DNA of 39,301 nucleotides from Candidatus Saelkia tenebricola (GCA_030765145.1 JAVCDA010000045.1:1-39301), one strand, 5' to 3'. Positions 21,499-31,133 are shown, numbered from the stretch's first letter. Numbers and translations: made by a program. The notes: generated by a model not told the origin, from the sequence alone.

Positions 21499-22752
21499 CT
21501 ACTCCTTAAAATATTTCCTGGGATCTGTAATTTCACCTTCCAATGCAGAAGCAGCAACTGTCGCAGGAGAAGCAAGATATATAAAAGAACTGGGATTACC
21601 CATTCTACCCTTAAAATTCCTATTTGCTGTAGATATCACTTTTTCTCCATCTGCTGGTACTCCTCCATGAGTTCCTACGCAAGGTCCACATCCGGGAGGT
21701 AAAATCATCGCTCCAGACGATATAAACACTTCAATCAAACCTTTTTTAAATGCATCCTTTAGTACATCTAAAGATGCAGGTGCTATTACAAGAGGTGTTT
21801 TAATCCTTTTGCCTTTTAACACTCCAGCTGCAATCTCTAAATCTTCTAACCTACCGTTAGTACATGTCCCGATATATGCTTTATCTATTTTAATTCCTTG
21901 TAATTCTTTAACCGTAGAAACATTATCAACCTGATGAGGTTTCGCAACACAAGGATCAAGAGAAGACACATCAAACTCTTTTACTAATTCATATTGCGCC
22001 CCTGCATCAGGAGAAACTAGATCAAACTTATCTTTAACTTTACCAGATAACCACTTAATAGTTACATCATCTGCCTGCATTAAACCAGCCTTCGCCCCTA
22101 ATTCAACAGCCATATTGGTAATAGTAAATCTTCCGTCCATACTAAGATTGGCAATTGCATTTCCTTCAAATTCAATAGCTTTATATGTACAGGAACTGGA
22201 CCCCAAAACACCTATAACATGAAGTATAATGTCCTTTGAAAAAACTCCTCTAGGGAGTTTCCCCGTTATAACTATTTTAATAGTTTCAGGAACCTTAAAC
22301 CAATTCCTGCCTGTTGAAAGAATAATTGCAATATCAGTAGAACCCATCCCCGTAGAAAAACAGTTTAAAGCACCATATGTACAAGTATGAGAATCTGCTC
22401 CTGCTATTAGCCTGGAAGGGTATGCAAACCCCTTTTCCATAACTACCTGATGACACACACCTTGACCTTCTTCAAAAATAGTTGCTCCTGTATGAGAAGC
22501 AAATTCCTTCATTTTTTTATGAATATTAGAAATTTTAAAATTAGGACTAGGAACACTATGATCTATGATTAAAGCATATTTCCCAGGGTTTTTTAAACGT
22601 GCACATCCAAGAGCAGATAAAGAATCTATAACTAAAGAACTGGTTCCATCCTGAGAAAGTATAAAATCAACATCGGCTTTAACAATATCACCTGCTTTGG
22701 CATCCGTTTTAGATTTTGTGCTTAAGATTTTTTCAGCAATTGTCTTAGACAC
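21499..22752 (-). CDS. leuC: 3-isopropylmalate dehydratase / homoaconitase-type large subunit
   Basis: This 417-residue member of the aconitase superfamily has the LeuC/HacA form of large subunit: IDHSVPSP, GADSHTCTYGAL, and iron-sulfur cysteines in GTCTNGR and GCGPCVG. Such enzymes isomerise 2-isopropylmalate to 3-isopropylmalate, or related homocitrate-type acids, and need a small subunit (LeuD). No small-subunit gene is adjacent; the next gene is BamE-like. Start is GTG, with GGAG upstream, overlapping the aminotransferase stop by eight bases. The short length (about 420 rather than 466) fits the archaeal-type LeuC/homoaconitase group, so the substrate is not certain. Confidence 0.85.
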   Translation of the reverse strand: MSKTIAEKILSTKSKTDAKAGDIVKADVDFILSQDGTSSLVIDSLSALGCARLKNPGKYALIIDHSVPSPNFKISNIHKKMKEFASHTGATIFEEGQGVCHQVVMEKGFAYPSRLIAGADSHTCTYGALNCFSTGMGSTDIAIILSTGRNWFKVPETIKIVITGKLPRGVFSKDIILHVIGVLGSSSCTYKAIEFEGNAIANLSMDGRFTITNMAVELGAKAGLMQADDVTIKWLSGKVKDKFDLVSPDAGAQYELVKEFDVSSLDPCVAKPHQVDNVSTVKELQGIKIDKAYIGTCTNGRLEDLEIAAGVLKGKRIKTPLVIAPASLDVLKDAFKKGLIEVFISSGAMILPPGCGPCVGTHGGVPADGEKVISTANRNFKGRMGNPSSFIYLASPATVAASALEGEITDPRKYFKE

Positions 22753-23899
22753 TTAAAAATGCTCCTATTCGCATAATGCCTTCTTCTATCTCATTTATCG
22801 AGGTTGCATAACTTAAACGTACAAAATCATCTCTTCCAAAAGGCACTCCTGGTATCACTCCAATAAGTTTTTCACTTAATAATTTTTCTGCAAATGCAAA
22901 TGAATCTAAACCAGTACAATCTATATCCATAAAAAGATAAAAAGCTCCTTCGGGTTTCACAAAAGAAATATTTAGCTTTTTAAGCTTTGAAATCATAAAA
23001 TCTCTTCTTTTTTTAAACTCATTTCTTAGATAATCAAACCATTCTCCATCCATTCCCAAAGCCGCAACAGCCGCCATCTGAGAAATACTGCAAGGATTGG
23101 AAGTCATCTGGCCTTGAATCTTAGAAACTTCTTGGGCTATATCATATGGAGCACCCATCCAACCGATACGCCAACCGGTCATAGAGAAAGATTTGGAAAC
23201 ACCATTAACTGTAATAGTACGTGATAAAATATCTTTTGATAATGCACCAATAGAAATATGGCTATCTTCGTAGATTAAATGTTCATATATCTCATCACTT
23301 ATGACTAATATTTTATGCTTGAGGACAATTTCACTGAGCTGCTCTAATTCGCTTTTGCTCCAAACCATTCCCGTAGGATTAGTAGGGGTATTAAGAATAA
23401 TACACTTGGTTTGAGAGGTTATTTTTTTCTCAATATCATCAAATTTCGGACGAAAACCATTTTCTTTATCAGCATCAATAATCACAGGTACTCCATCTGC
23501 AAGTTTAACCATTTCAGTATAACTGAGCCAGTAGGGAGCCATAATGATAACTTCATCCCCCGGATTTAAAATCACCAATAACGCATTAAACAATGCCTGT
23601 TTTGCACCATTGGAAACAATTATTTGATTAGATGAGTAATCTAAATTATTAGATTTTTTGAACTTAGCTGATATGGATTCTCTAAGCTCATGCGTTCCTG
23701 AAACAGGTGTGTATTTTGTAAAACCACCCTTTATCGCTTCATATGCCGCTTCTTTTATCTTTTCGGGAGTATCAAAATCAGGCTCTCCGGCAGCAAAGTT
23801 AATGACCGGCTTATTATCTTTTTTCATCTTTTTAATCTCGGACGTGATCTTTAATGTTTGAGAAGGAGATACTTTCTGAGCCCGCTTTGAAATTAGCAC
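22745..23899 (-). CDS. aspC: Class I pyridoxal-phosphate aminotransferase (aspartate type, I-gamma)
   Basis: This 384-residue enzyme has the fold-type I pattern: GGFTKYTPVSGTHELR near the N-terminus, APYWLSY, NTPTNPTG (cofactor and substrate contact), SDEIYEHLIYE, the PLP-binding Lys in NGVSKSFSMTGWRIGW, and GVPFGRDDFVRLSYA near the end, with the substrate-carboxylate Arg. The pattern is like thermophilic or Bacillus aspartate aminotransferases, some of which also use prephenate. Start is GTG six bases after AAGGAG. It is only 21 bases after rplQ and overlaps the next gene, so it appears to lie in the ribosomal transcript. The exact amino acid is inferred. Confidence 0.9.
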   Translation of the reverse strand: MLISKRAQKVSPSQTLKITSEIKKMKKDNKPVINFAAGEPDFDTPEKIKEAAYEAIKGGFTKYTPVSGTHELRESISAKFKKSNNLDYSSNQIIVSNGAKQALFNALLVILNPGDEVIIMAPYWLSYTEMVKLADGVPVIIDADKENGFRPKFDDIEKKITSQTKCIILNTPTNPTGMVWSKSELEQLSEIVLKHKILVISDEIYEHLIYEDSHISIGALSKDILSRTITVNGVSKSFSMTGWRIGWMGAPYDIAQEVSKIQGQMTSNPCSISQMAAVAALGMDGEWFDYLRNEFKKRRDFMISKLKKLNISFVKPEGAFYLFMDIDCTGLDSFAFAEKLLSEKLIGVIPGVPFGRDDFVRLSYATSINEIEEGIMRIGAFLSV

Positions 23900-23920
23900 T
23901 GATTACTCCTTAAAATTTAT

Positions 23921-24598
23921 TTATTTTTCTTTTTTGCTTTTCAAAAACCCTTTCAACCCCTGCAAAAATCCTTTATCCTCTTTCTCAGTCTTTTCTTTAA
24001 CTTCTTGAGGTTTTACTTTGGGTTTTTCCTCTGATTGCTCTTCGTCTTGCTTTTTTTTATCAGATTCAACTGTCTGTTCTTTCTTTAATTTATCTGATTT
24101 TTTCTTAACCTCTTTTTTATTCTTCTCTTCCACCACTTGAACTTCTTCAACAACAGGCGCCACATCATCTTCATGCATGCTTTTTTCTTTTCTTTCACGC
24201 CTCATACGCTTTAAGTTTATCTTCCCTTCTATGATCTCCTCTTTAATTTTCGTAAATTCTAAAACTGAAATAAGCGCATTATCCCCACGCCTATTATCAA
24301 CCTTAAGAACCCTGGTATAACCTCCGTTAATATCTTTAAACCTTGGAGCAATGTCGTCAAACAGCTTTTTAACTGAACTTCTGTCTTGAAGAAGCTTATA
24401 AGCCTGCCGTCTAGAATTAATATCTCCTTTTTTACCAAAGGTAACCAGTTTATCTGCCCAAACAGAACCAACCTTGGCACGCCTGTGAGTTGTTTTTATT
24501 TTCTCATTGCTTATTAAAGCGAGCATCAAACTTTTTATTAAAGCTTTTCGCTGATCAGCGGGTTTGCTGAGTGTATTTCTTTTCTTACGATGCCTCAT
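23921..24598 (-). CDS. rplQ: Large ribosomal subunit protein bL17 with a long charged C-terminal tail
   Basis: Residues 1 to about 117 form the standard L17 fold (MRHRKKRNTLSKPADQRKAL at the start, GGYTRVLKVDNRRGDNA near 92-108), which lies near the exit tunnel of the large subunit. Residues from about 118 to 225 are an added tail, rich in Lys, Glu and Gln and mostly without order. It ends with a short amphipathic motif (GFLQGLKGFLKSKKEK). Usual bacterial L17 is 115-130 residues, so the protein is nearly doubled. The start overlaps the rpoA stop by four bases (ATGA). Confidence 0.96.
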   Translation of the reverse strand: MRHRKKRNTLSKPADQRKALIKSLMLALISNEKIKTTHRRAKVGSVWADKLVTFGKKGDINSRRQAYKLLQDRSSVKKLFDDIAPRFKDINGGYTRVLKVDNRRGDNALISVLEFTKIKEEIIEGKINLKRMRRERKEKSMHEDDVAPVVEEVQVVEEKNKKEVKKKSDKLKKEQTVESDKKKQDEEQSEEKPKVKPQEVKEKTEKEDKGFLQGLKGFLKSKKEK

Positions 24599-25602
24599 TT
24601 TTTAATTGCCTCCTCCTGCAACTTTTTTTTAACATCTTCGGAGAATTCCATTCCAAACGAAAGCCCCATATCTTTTAAAATTGCTACCAACTCATTTAAA
24701 GACTTTTTCCCAAAATTGCGATGTTGAAGAAGCTCCTGCTCAGTCAACTGCACCAATTCTCCTATACTATTTATACCTGCATCTTTAATACAATTGGCAC
24801 TTCTCACCGAAAGCTCAAGCTCAGAAATAGACATTTTTACTTTTTCTACCAAAGAATCATCCATTTCCTCACTTATTACCTCTTCTTCTTCCTCCACAAC
24901 TTCTCCAAGCTGAGTAAAAACATCAAAATGTTTTTGCAAAATATAGGAAGCGTAAACTAATGCCTCTTTGGGTTCAACACTACCGTTAGTCCAAACTTCC
25001 ATTATGATTTTTTCATAATCTGTTATAGCGCCGACTCTTGTATTTTCAACTTTAAAATTCATTTTCACAATTGGTGAAAAAAGTGAATCTATAGGTATTA
25101 CCCCTATAGCCATATCTTCTCTTTTGTTCTTCTCTGCCGAAACCCATCCCCTGCCCCTACCTACCTCCATTTCAATGTTAACCTTAATATTATCTGTAAG
25201 AGTCAACATGTGATGATCGGAATTAATAATTTCAACGTTTTCATTTGAAATAATATCCTTAGCTTTATATTCTCCCTTTTTATCACATTGCAAAGAAATT
25301 GTTTTGGGGCTGCGCGAATGAGACCTTAAAACAAGACCTTTAATATTCAATACCACTTGAGCTACGTCTTCAAATACCCCTGAAATTGTAGAAAATTCGT
25401 GATCGACACCTTTTATTTTTACCGCAGTTACTGCACTACCCTCAATCGAAGAAAGCAGAATACGTCTTAAAGAGTTGCCCACGGTAACACCAAATCCTCT
25501 TTCAAACGGTTCAGCGACAAACTTACCATAATTTAGATCATATGTTTTATCATCCCATACTATCGTACTTGGCATTGCAAAATCTCTCATCCTTACTCCC
25601 AT
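24595..25602 (-). CDS. rpoA: RNA polymerase alpha subunit
   Basis: This subunit of about 335 residues has the assembly domain (FVAEPFERGFGVTVGNSLRR, the conserved alpha NTD loop) and a C-terminal domain that binds UP elements and activators (LELSVRSANCIKDAGI and LLQHRNFGKKSLNEL, the helix-hairpin-helix core). The linker is unusually acidic (VVEEEEEVISEEMDD). I chose the ATG at 25602, seven bases after AAGGAGG; a TTG six bases upstream is in frame. It sits between rpsD and rplQ in the usual alpha operon order. Confidence 0.98.
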   Translation of the reverse strand: MGVRMRDFAMPSTIVWDDKTYDLNYGKFVAEPFERGFGVTVGNSLRRILLSSIEGSAVTAVKIKGVDHEFSTISGVFEDVAQVVLNIKGLVLRSHSRSPKTISLQCDKKGEYKAKDIISNENVEIINSDHHMLTLTDNIKVNIEMEVGRGRGWVSAEKNKREDMAIGVIPIDSLFSPIVKMNFKVENTRVGAITDYEKIIMEVWTNGSVEPKEALVYASYILQKHFDVFTQLGEVVEEEEEVISEEMDDSLVEKVKMSISELELSVRSANCIKDAGINSIGELVQLTEQELLQHRNFGKKSLNELVAILKDMGLSFGMEFSEDVKKKLQEEAIKK

Positions 25603-25617
25603 ACCCAAGCCTCCTTT

Positions 25618-26244
25618 TTATCTGGAATAGAATTCAACTATAAATTGTTCCTGAATAGGTATTGCGATATTTTCCCTTTGAGGCACATCCAAAACCTTAG
25701 CCTCTAATTTTCCTTTACTTAGCTCCAGCCAACCTGGAACAGTAATATCTTCAGATAGTTTCTGATTATCCTTCACTAAACTTTTAGATGCTTCTCTTTC
25801 TTTAATAGAAATTTCATCACCTGGTTTTACAAGAAAAGACGGAATGTTTACTCTTCTCTTATTCACATAAACATGACCATGGTTAACAATTTCCCTTGCC
25901 TGAGCTCTGCTTAACGCAAAATTCAACCTAAAAGTAACATTATCAAGACGCCTCTCCAGAAACTGCAGTAAAAGCTCACCAGTTACTCCTTTAGTCTTCG
26001 CTGCATAATGATAATATTTCTTCATCTGCCTTTCACTAACACCATAAATCCTTCTGACTTTCTGTTTTTCTTTTAACCGAACTCCATAATCAGAATGACG
26101 CAATCTTCTCTTACCATGCTGACCAGGAGGATAAGGTCTTTTTTCAACAGCACACTTATCAGTTGAACAACGCCGACCTTTTAAAAACAGCTTTATGCCT
26201 GCTCTTCTACACAATTTACATATTCCACTTCTATTTTGAGCCAT
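25618..26244 (-). CDS. rpsD: Small ribosomal subunit protein uS4 (zinc form)
   Basis: This 208-residue protein is a standard S4 with the N-terminal region containing CKLCRRAG and CSTDKC (four Cys for a zinc site), then the S4 RNA-binding domain (RLDNVTFRLNFALSRAQAR). S4 nucleates 30S assembly by binding the 5' domain of 16S rRNA and in many bacteria also represses its own operon. It lies 15 bases before the rpoA start. Length fits the family. Confidence 0.98.
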   Translation of the reverse strand: MAQNRSGICKLCRRAGIKLFLKGRRCSTDKCAVEKRPYPPGQHGKRRLRHSDYGVRLKEKQKVRRIYGVSERQMKKYYHYAAKTKGVTGELLLQFLERRLDNVTFRLNFALSRAQAREIVNHGHVYVNKRRVNIPSFLVKPGDEISIKEREASKSLVKDNQKLSEDITVPGWLELSKGKLEAKVLDVPQRENIAIPIQEQFIVEFYSR

Positions 26245-26256
26245 TCTATATCCTCC

Positions 26257-26652
26257 TTAAACTCTTCTCTTTTTAGGTGGCCTACAACCATTATGCGGTA
26301 TTGGTGTCACGTCCTTAATAGCCCTGACACTCAATCCAGCTGCCTGAAGAGCTCTAATTGCAGTCTCTCTTCCTGCTCCAGGACCTTTAACATAAACAAT
26401 AATTTCTTTCATACCATACTCCATAGCACGCTTAGCAGCATGTTTAGAAGCAAGTTGAGCAGCAAAAGGAGTCGATTTTCTAGTACCTTTAAAACCTACA
26501 ACTCCCCCTGTAGCCCAGGATAAAACCTTACCTTCTTTATCTGTAATTGTTATGATTGTATTATTAAAAGTTGCATAAATATGTGCAACTCCTGCATCTA
26601 CGTGCCTTGTAATCTTTTTCTTTTTGGTTCTTTTCTTCTGCTGTTGAGCCAT
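26257..26652 (-). CDS. rpsK: Small ribosomal subunit protein uS11
   Basis: This 131-residue protein has the conserved S11 core ([18 protein letters not shown], and [13 protein letters not shown]) and a basic, Pro-rich end ([18 protein letters not shown]). S11 lines the mRNA exit region of the 30S platform. It follows rpsM by two bases and precedes rpsD, as in the alpha operon of most bacteria. Start follows a GGGGG-type site inside the end of rpsM. Confidence 0.98.
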   Translation of the reverse strand: MAQQQKKRTKKKKITRHVDAGVAHIYATFNNTIITITDKEGKVLSWATGGVVGFKGTRKSTPFAAQLASKHAAKRAMEYGMKEIIVYVKGPGAGRETAIRALQAAGLSVRAIKDVTPIPHNGCRPPKKRRV

Positions 26653-26654
26653 AA

Positions 26655-27035
26655 TTAATCCCCCTTCTTTCTTCTTTGTCCGCCAACTCCTGATTTAGGA
26701 CCTTTACGAGTTCTAGCATTTGTCTTCGTACGCTGGCCTCTTACAGGCAACCCTAATTTATGTCTTATACCTCTGTAAGAACCTATCTCTATAAGATGTC
26801 TCAAATGCTGCTGCAAATCCCGACGCAATTCTCCCTCAACTTTATAACTCTTTTGAATAAAATCAGTTATTTTAGAAACTTCCTCGTCAGTTAAATCATC
26901 TGTTTTCTTATTCAAATCAATACTTGTATTTTCTAAAATTTCACATGAACGATAACGGCCTATACCATAAATATAAGTCAATGCGATTTCAACCCTCTTT
27001 TGCTTCGGAAGTTCAACTCCTATGATTCTTGCCAT
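26655..27035 (-). CDS. rpsM: Small ribosomal subunit protein uS13
   Basis: This 126-residue protein begins [19 protein letters not shown] and carries the [33 protein letters not shown] region in two parts that contact tRNA and 16S rRNA. S13 sits in the head of the 30S subunit and forms bridges to the 50S. Length is normal. It is 24 bases after rpmJ, with AGGAGG before the ATG. Confidence 0.97.
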   Translation of the reverse strand: MARIIGVELPKQKRVEIALTYIYGIGRYRSCEILENTSIDLNKKTDDLTDEEVSKITDFIQKSYKVEGELRRDLQQHLRHLIEIGSYRGIRHKLGLPVRGQRTKTNARTRKGPKSGVGGQRRKKGD

Positions 27036-27059
27036 ACATTTTCCTCCTGATTACAGTAC

Positions 27060-27173
27060 TTATCCTTGTCTCTGTTTATGCTTCGGATTTACACAAATTA
27101 CCCTCACAACACCTTTTCTTTTAATAATTTTACATTTATCACACATTTTACCAACTGATGACCTAACTTTCAT
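27060..27173 (-). CDS. rpmJ: Large ribosomal subunit protein bL36
   Basis: This 37-residue gene begins [20 protein letters not shown] and ends with the HKQRQG of L36. The zinc ligands are Cys11, Cys14, Cys27 and His32 (C-C-C-H form). L36 is a small late-assembling 50S protein. The frame lies between infA and rpsM, exactly where rpmJ is expected. The start is the ATG at 27173, and it is the only ATG that gives the family N-terminus. Confidence 0.97.
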   Translation of the reverse strand: MKVRSSVGKMCDKCKIIKRKGVVRVICVNPKHKQRQG

Positions 27174-27184
27174 TTTACTTTACC

Positions 27185-27400
27185 TCATTTTCTATAGGTT
27201 ATTCGTCCACGGGATAAATCATATGGAGACAACTCCAATGAAACCGTATCCCCAGGCAATATTTTTATATAATGCATACGCATTTTGCCTGAAACATGAG
27301 CTAACACAACATGTCCACCTTCAATTTCCACTTTGAATGTTGCATTAGGCAACGTTTCTAAAACTTTACCTTCAGCTTGAATCGGTTCTTCTTTTGCCAT
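27185..27400 (-). CDS. infA: Translation initiation factor IF-1
   Basis: This 71-residue OB-fold protein begins [20 protein letters not shown] and has the family core ([17 protein letters not shown], then [14 protein letters not shown]). IF-1 blocks the ribosomal A site during initiation. It is one base after the map stop and precedes rpmJ, the common map-infA-rpmJ order. Length is exact for the family. Confidence 0.98.
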   Translation of the reverse strand: MAKEEPIQAEGKVLETLPNATFKVEIEGGHVVLAHVSGKMRMHYIKILPGDTVSLELSPYDLSRGRITYRK

Positions 27401-27401
27401 T

Positions 27402-28166
27402 TTATTGCTCCGTTAAAATCTGAGGCTTCATTCCCCATATTAAAACATTATGTTCAAAATGACTCGACATCTTTCCATCTCTAGTAACCGTAGTCCACCC
27501 ATCGTTAAGAATTTCGACTTCATAACTTCCTTCGTTAACCATTGGTTCTATTGCGAAAATCATACCATTTTTTAACTCTGGACCTGTATTAGGTATGCCA
27601 AAATTAGGAATTTCAGGTTCTTCATGTAACTTACTACCTATACCGTGACCCACAAATTTTCTAACCACAGAATAATTATTTTTTTCTACATAATTTTGAA
27701 CAGCAGAAGAAACATCTCCCAGCCTATTTCCGGATATTGCTTTCTTTATCCCTTCATAAAGAGCCTGCTTTGTCACATCTATGAGATGTTGCGCAGATTT
27801 AGAAATTTTACCCACACCGACAGTAACTGCCATATCACCATAAAACCCTTTATATTCCACTCCAAGATCTATGCTTACTATATCGCCAACTTTTAAAATC
27901 TTATTTTCAGAAGGCACTCCATGAACAACTTCATTATTTATAGAAACACATAAGCTTTTAGTATATCCCATATACCCTTTAAACGCCGGGGTACACTTTA
28001 ATCTGGCAATTTCTTTTTCTGCAAACTCATTTAAATATTCTGCATTAACACCGGGTTTAATCTCTGCTTTCAACTTTTGCATTATACCCGAAGTTATTCG
28101 ACCAGCCTCTCTCATCAGCTTTATCTCGTACTCCGATTTTATTGGAATAGACCTTGTCGTCAACAT
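27402..28166 (-). CDS. map: Methionine aminopeptidase type I
   Basis: This 254-residue enzyme removes the initiator Met from new proteins. Metal ligands are visible: the two Asp in [17 protein letters not shown], the His in [14 protein letters not shown], and the two Glu in AIEPMVN and FEHNVLIW. There is no N-terminal extension, so it is the short class Ia form. It starts one base after adk and is followed by infA. All catalytic residues are present. Confidence 0.97.
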   Translation of the reverse strand: MLTTRSIPIKSEYEIKLMREAGRITSGIMQKLKAEIKPGVNAEYLNEFAEKEIARLKCTPAFKGYMGYTKSLCVSINNEVVHGVPSENKILKVGDIVSIDLGVEYKGFYGDMAVTVGVGKISKSAQHLIDVTKQALYEGIKKAISGNRLGDVSSAVQNYVEKNNYSVVRKFVGHGIGSKLHEEPEIPNFGIPNTGPELKNGMIFAIEPMVNEGSYEVEILNDGWTTVTRDGKMSSHFEHNVLIWGMKPQILTEQ

Positions 28167-28167
28167 A

Positions 28168-28842
28168 CTAGTTCCCTATAATATTGGATTTTACTAATTG
28201 AGACTCTACCAGTTTAAAAACATCCCCTGCATCTAAATCACCGGAAATTTTTAGGAGACACTCTTTTTGATTATAAAAACCTATTATTCCCTCTATCTGT
28301 TCCAAATAAATCTCCACACGCCTTCTAATGGTAGCCTCTTTATCATCTTCCCTCTGATACAACTCCCCCCCGCATCTATCACAAACACCCTCTTCTTTAG
28401 GAGAAGAATATTTGATGTGATAATTAGCGCTGCAATGCAGGCAAACTCTTCTTCCAGCAAGACGTTCCAGGATTATATTAAAACTGGCTTCTAGATAAAT
28501 AACTAGATTAATATTTTTACCTATTTGAATTAAACTATCATCTAAATGTTTAGCTTGCTCTAATGTTCTTGGAAATCCATCTAAAATAAAGCCACTTTGA
28601 GCATCATCATGTTCCAGCCTCATTTTCACCATCTTGAGCACTATCTCATCAGGTACCAATTCACCTTTTTCAACATATTCTCTCAAATCTCGAGCCAATT
28701 CGCTTCCTTCGTCCTTTAAAACCTCTCTAAACATATCTCCTGTTGAGATATGAGGAATTTTATACTTTCGAGCAATCAAATCTGCCTGAGTTCCTTTACC
28801 TGCACCCGGAGGACCTAATATTATTAAGTTCAGATGATTCAT
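28168..28842 (-). CDS. adk: Adenylate kinase with zinc-binding LID
   Basis: This 224-residue enzyme balances ATP, ADP and AMP. It has the P-loop GPPGAGKGT (10-18), the AMP-binding region (HISTGDMFRE), and a long LID with four Cys (134, 137, 154, 157) that bind structural zinc, as in Gram-positive and many other adenylate kinases. The start overlaps the secY stop by four bases (ATGA). Its place after secY is the usual one. Confidence 0.98.
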   Translation of the reverse strand: MNHLNLIILGPPGAGKGTQADLIARKYKIPHISTGDMFREVLKDEGSELARDLREYVEKGELVPDEIVLKMVKMRLEHDDAQSGFILDGFPRTLEQAKHLDDSLIQIGKNINLVIYLEASFNIILERLAGRRVCLHCSANYHIKYSSPKEEGVCDRCGGELYQREDDKEATIRRRVEIYLEQIEGIIGFYNQKECLLKISGDLDAGDVFKLVESQLVKSNIIGN

Positions 28843-30182
28843 TTTCTACCTCTTATCCTTCCTTTTTTCATAAAACCTTCATATTGTCTCATCATAAGCT
28901 GAGATTCAAGTTGCCTTTCAGTATCCAAGAGCACACCAACAATAATTAATAAACCCGTACCGCCAAAAAAACTTGCTACTAAAAACGGGATATGCAATGT
29001 TGCAGAAACAAGAGATGGTAAAACCGCAATAATAGCCAAAAACACTGCCCCAGGGAGAATAATCCTCGTCATAATATGGTCTAAGTGTTCTGATGTATTC
29101 TTACCTGGCCTGACACCGGGAATAAAACCTCCGTGCTTTTTCATGTTTTCTGCAACATCCTTAGGATTAAACACAAGAGCAGTATAAAAATAACTGAAGA
29201 AAATTATTAAACCACTATATAAAACATAGTAGAGAATACTTCCGCTGCTAAAAAGAGCTACTATTTTGTTCACACCCTCATTCTTAAAGAACCCGGCAAT
29301 TGTAGCCGGAAACATTAAAACAGATTGGGCGAATATAATAGGTATAACACCTGCCTGATTTATTCGTAAAGGAATAAAAGTACTCTGCCCGCCATAAACA
29401 CGTCTTCCGATTACACGCCTGGCATATTGAACCGGAATCTTTCTTTGACCCTGCGTAATTAAAACAATCGCTACAACGACTAATACCAACATCATCGCCA
29501 TAATAACTAATGTAAATGGCTGAATTTGACCACCAGCAGGAGAAAAAGGATCAACCAAAGAATACAGCTGAATCAAAGCTGCAGGCATTCTGGAAATAAT
29601 ACCTGCGGTTATAATAAGAGAAATACCGTTACCAATACCGAATTCTGTTATCTGTTCTCCTAACCATACAATAAACATCGTTCCTGTAACCAAAGTTAGA
29701 ACTGTAGTAAATCTAAATGCCCAGCCCGGATTAAAAACTATCTGATATCCTTGGAATGATTGAGGATTTTCCAGCCAAAGACTTATAAAAAATGCCTGGA
29801 ATAAAGTAATTATAACCGTTAAATACCTTGTGTATTGATTAATCTTTTGCCTTCCGTTATCCTGATGAGCAATTCTCTCTAACGCCGGAATAACAGGAGT
29901 TAAAACCTGTAAGATGATTGAAGCAGAAATGTAAGGCATAATACCTAAAGCAAAGATAGTTAATCTCTGTATAGCACCGCCACTAAACATATTTATCATG
30001 CCAAGCAATGATCCGCCTGGAGTATCAGCCAAACTCTCAAAGAATGCAGATAAAGCTTGACCATTTATGCCAGGAGTCGGGACAAAAGCACCGATTCTAT
30101 AAACCGCAATTAACCCTATAGTAAATAAAATCTTTTTTCTTAAATCCTTTATTCTAAATGTGTTAATAAATCCTGCAATCAT
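28839..30182 (-). CDS. secY: Preprotein translocase subunit SecY
   Basis: This 447-residue membrane protein has ten predicted helices. Family motifs are present: FVPTPGINGQAL near residue 30, LGIMPYISASIILQVL in helix 2, GIGNGISLIITAGI, and the cytoplasmic loop PVQYARRVIGRRVYGG that contacts the ribosome and SecA. It forms the channel through which secreted and membrane proteins pass. The start overlaps the rplO stop (ATGA). SecDF and YajC are encoded farther along the same strand. Confidence 0.98.
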   Translation of the reverse strand: MIAGFINTFRIKDLRKKILFTIGLIAVYRIGAFVPTPGINGQALSAFFESLADTPGGSLLGMINMFSGGAIQRLTIFALGIMPYISASIILQVLTPVIPALERIAHQDNGRQKINQYTRYLTVIITLFQAFFISLWLENPQSFQGYQIVFNPGWAFRFTTVLTLVTGTMFIVWLGEQITEFGIGNGISLIITAGIISRMPAALIQLYSLVDPFSPAGGQIQPFTLVIMAMMLVLVVVAIVLITQGQRKIPVQYARRVIGRRVYGGQSTFIPLRINQAGVIPIIFAQSVLMFPATIAGFFKNEGVNKIVALFSSGSILYYVLYSGLIIFFSYFYTALVFNPKDVAENMKKHGGFIPGVRPGKNTSEHLDHIMTRIILPGAVFLAIIAVLPSLVSATLHIPFLVASFFGGTGLLIIVGVLLDTERQLESQLMMRQYEGFMKKGRIRGRK

Positions 30183-30634
30183 TTTGATCCCTCTAAAATC
30201 ACAACTTTCACACCATATGATTCCAATTTAGATTTAGCAGCTCCACTAACTGCATGAACAGATATCTCCAGCTTCTTATCTAACTCTCCATTCCCTAATA
30301 TTTTAACCGGTTTCCTAAGATAACGAATTAACCCTCTTTTTTTTAAAATCTCAGGGGTAATCTTATCGCCTTCTTCAAACTTATTTAAATCAGATATATT
30401 TATAATTTGGAAATCTCTCGCAAACAATTTATTATTAAAACCTCTTTTTGGAATTCTTCTAATAAGAGGCATCTGCCCGCCTTCAAAATATGCTTTGATT
30501 TTGGGGCTTTTTCTCTTCCTCTGACCATCCATACCTCTAGTAGCAGTTTTTCCATGCCCTGAGCTATTACCTCTGCCTACTCTTTTTTTACTCTTCTTTG
30601 CCCCAGGGGGTACTTTTAAATCATGTAGCTGCAT
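30179..30634 (-). CDS. rplO: Large ribosomal subunit protein uL15
   Basis: This 151-residue protein begins [20 protein letters not shown] and carries the Gly-rich basic region ([19 protein letters not shown]) followed by [11 protein letters not shown]15 is an early-assembly protein of the 50S core. Its start overlaps the end of rpsE by 14 bases, leaving no room for rpmD, which commonly sits between them. Ribosome binding is helped by GAAGAGGTG inside the rpsE end. Confidence 0.97.
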   Translation of the reverse strand: MQLHDLKVPPGAKKSKKRVGRGNSSGHGKTATRGMDGQRKRKSPKIKAYFEGGQMPLIRRIPKRGFNNKLFARDFQIINISDLNKFEEGDKITPEILKKRGLIRYLRKPVKILGNGELDKKLEISVHAVSGAAKSKLESYGVKVVILEGSK

Positions 30635-31118
30635 CTTTCACCTCTTCAACTTTCGGTTTTTCATCCTCTTTTCTTTTAAGACGTAATTCAGAAAAAGCTA
30701 CAATAGTTGCCCGAGCTAAATTAATCGGAGTCGGAGACCCTAAAGATTTGGTTAAAATATCTTTTATTCCTGCCATTTCGCATATCGCTCTAACCACTCC
30801 ACCTGCAATAACCCCCGTACCTTCAGATGCAGGTTTAAGCATTATACGCGATGCCCCAAAATGACCTACAATACCATGAGGTATAGTAGCACCACGAAGA
30901 GGAACTTTAATCATATTTCTTCTGGCATGCTTAATGGATTTTTTAATTGCATCGGCAACTTCATGAGCCTTTCCAAGCCCTACCCCAACTTCGCCATTTC
31001 CATCGCCGATAGTAACCAAAGCATTAAAAGAAATAGTTTTGCCTCCTTTATTGGTTTTAGTTACCCGCTTAATCGCTATTACTTTTTCTAAAAAACCTAT
31101 TTCCTGCCTCTCAACCAC
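30621..31118 (-). CDS. rpsE: Small ribosomal subunit protein uS5
   Basis: This 165-residue protein has the S5 double-stranded RNA-binding region ([20 protein letters not shown]) and the C-terminal fold ([21 protein letters not shown]). S5 contributes to decoding accuracy and to mRNA unwinding at the entry site. A short acidic tail ends it ([12 protein letters not shown]). It is preceded by the 175-base spacer with the tandem structured elements, and by an AAGGAGGTTATAAAAG site at its start. Confidence 0.97.
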   Translation of the reverse strand: MVERQEIGFLEKVIAIKRVTKTNKGGKTISFNALVTIGDGNGEVGVGLGKAHEVADAIKKSIKHARRNMIKVPLRGATIPHGIVGHFGASRIMLKPASEGTGVIAGGVVRAICEMAGIKDILTKSLGSPTPINLARATIVAFSELRLKRKEDEKPKVEEVKDAAT

Positions 31119-31133
31119 TTTTATAACCTCCTT

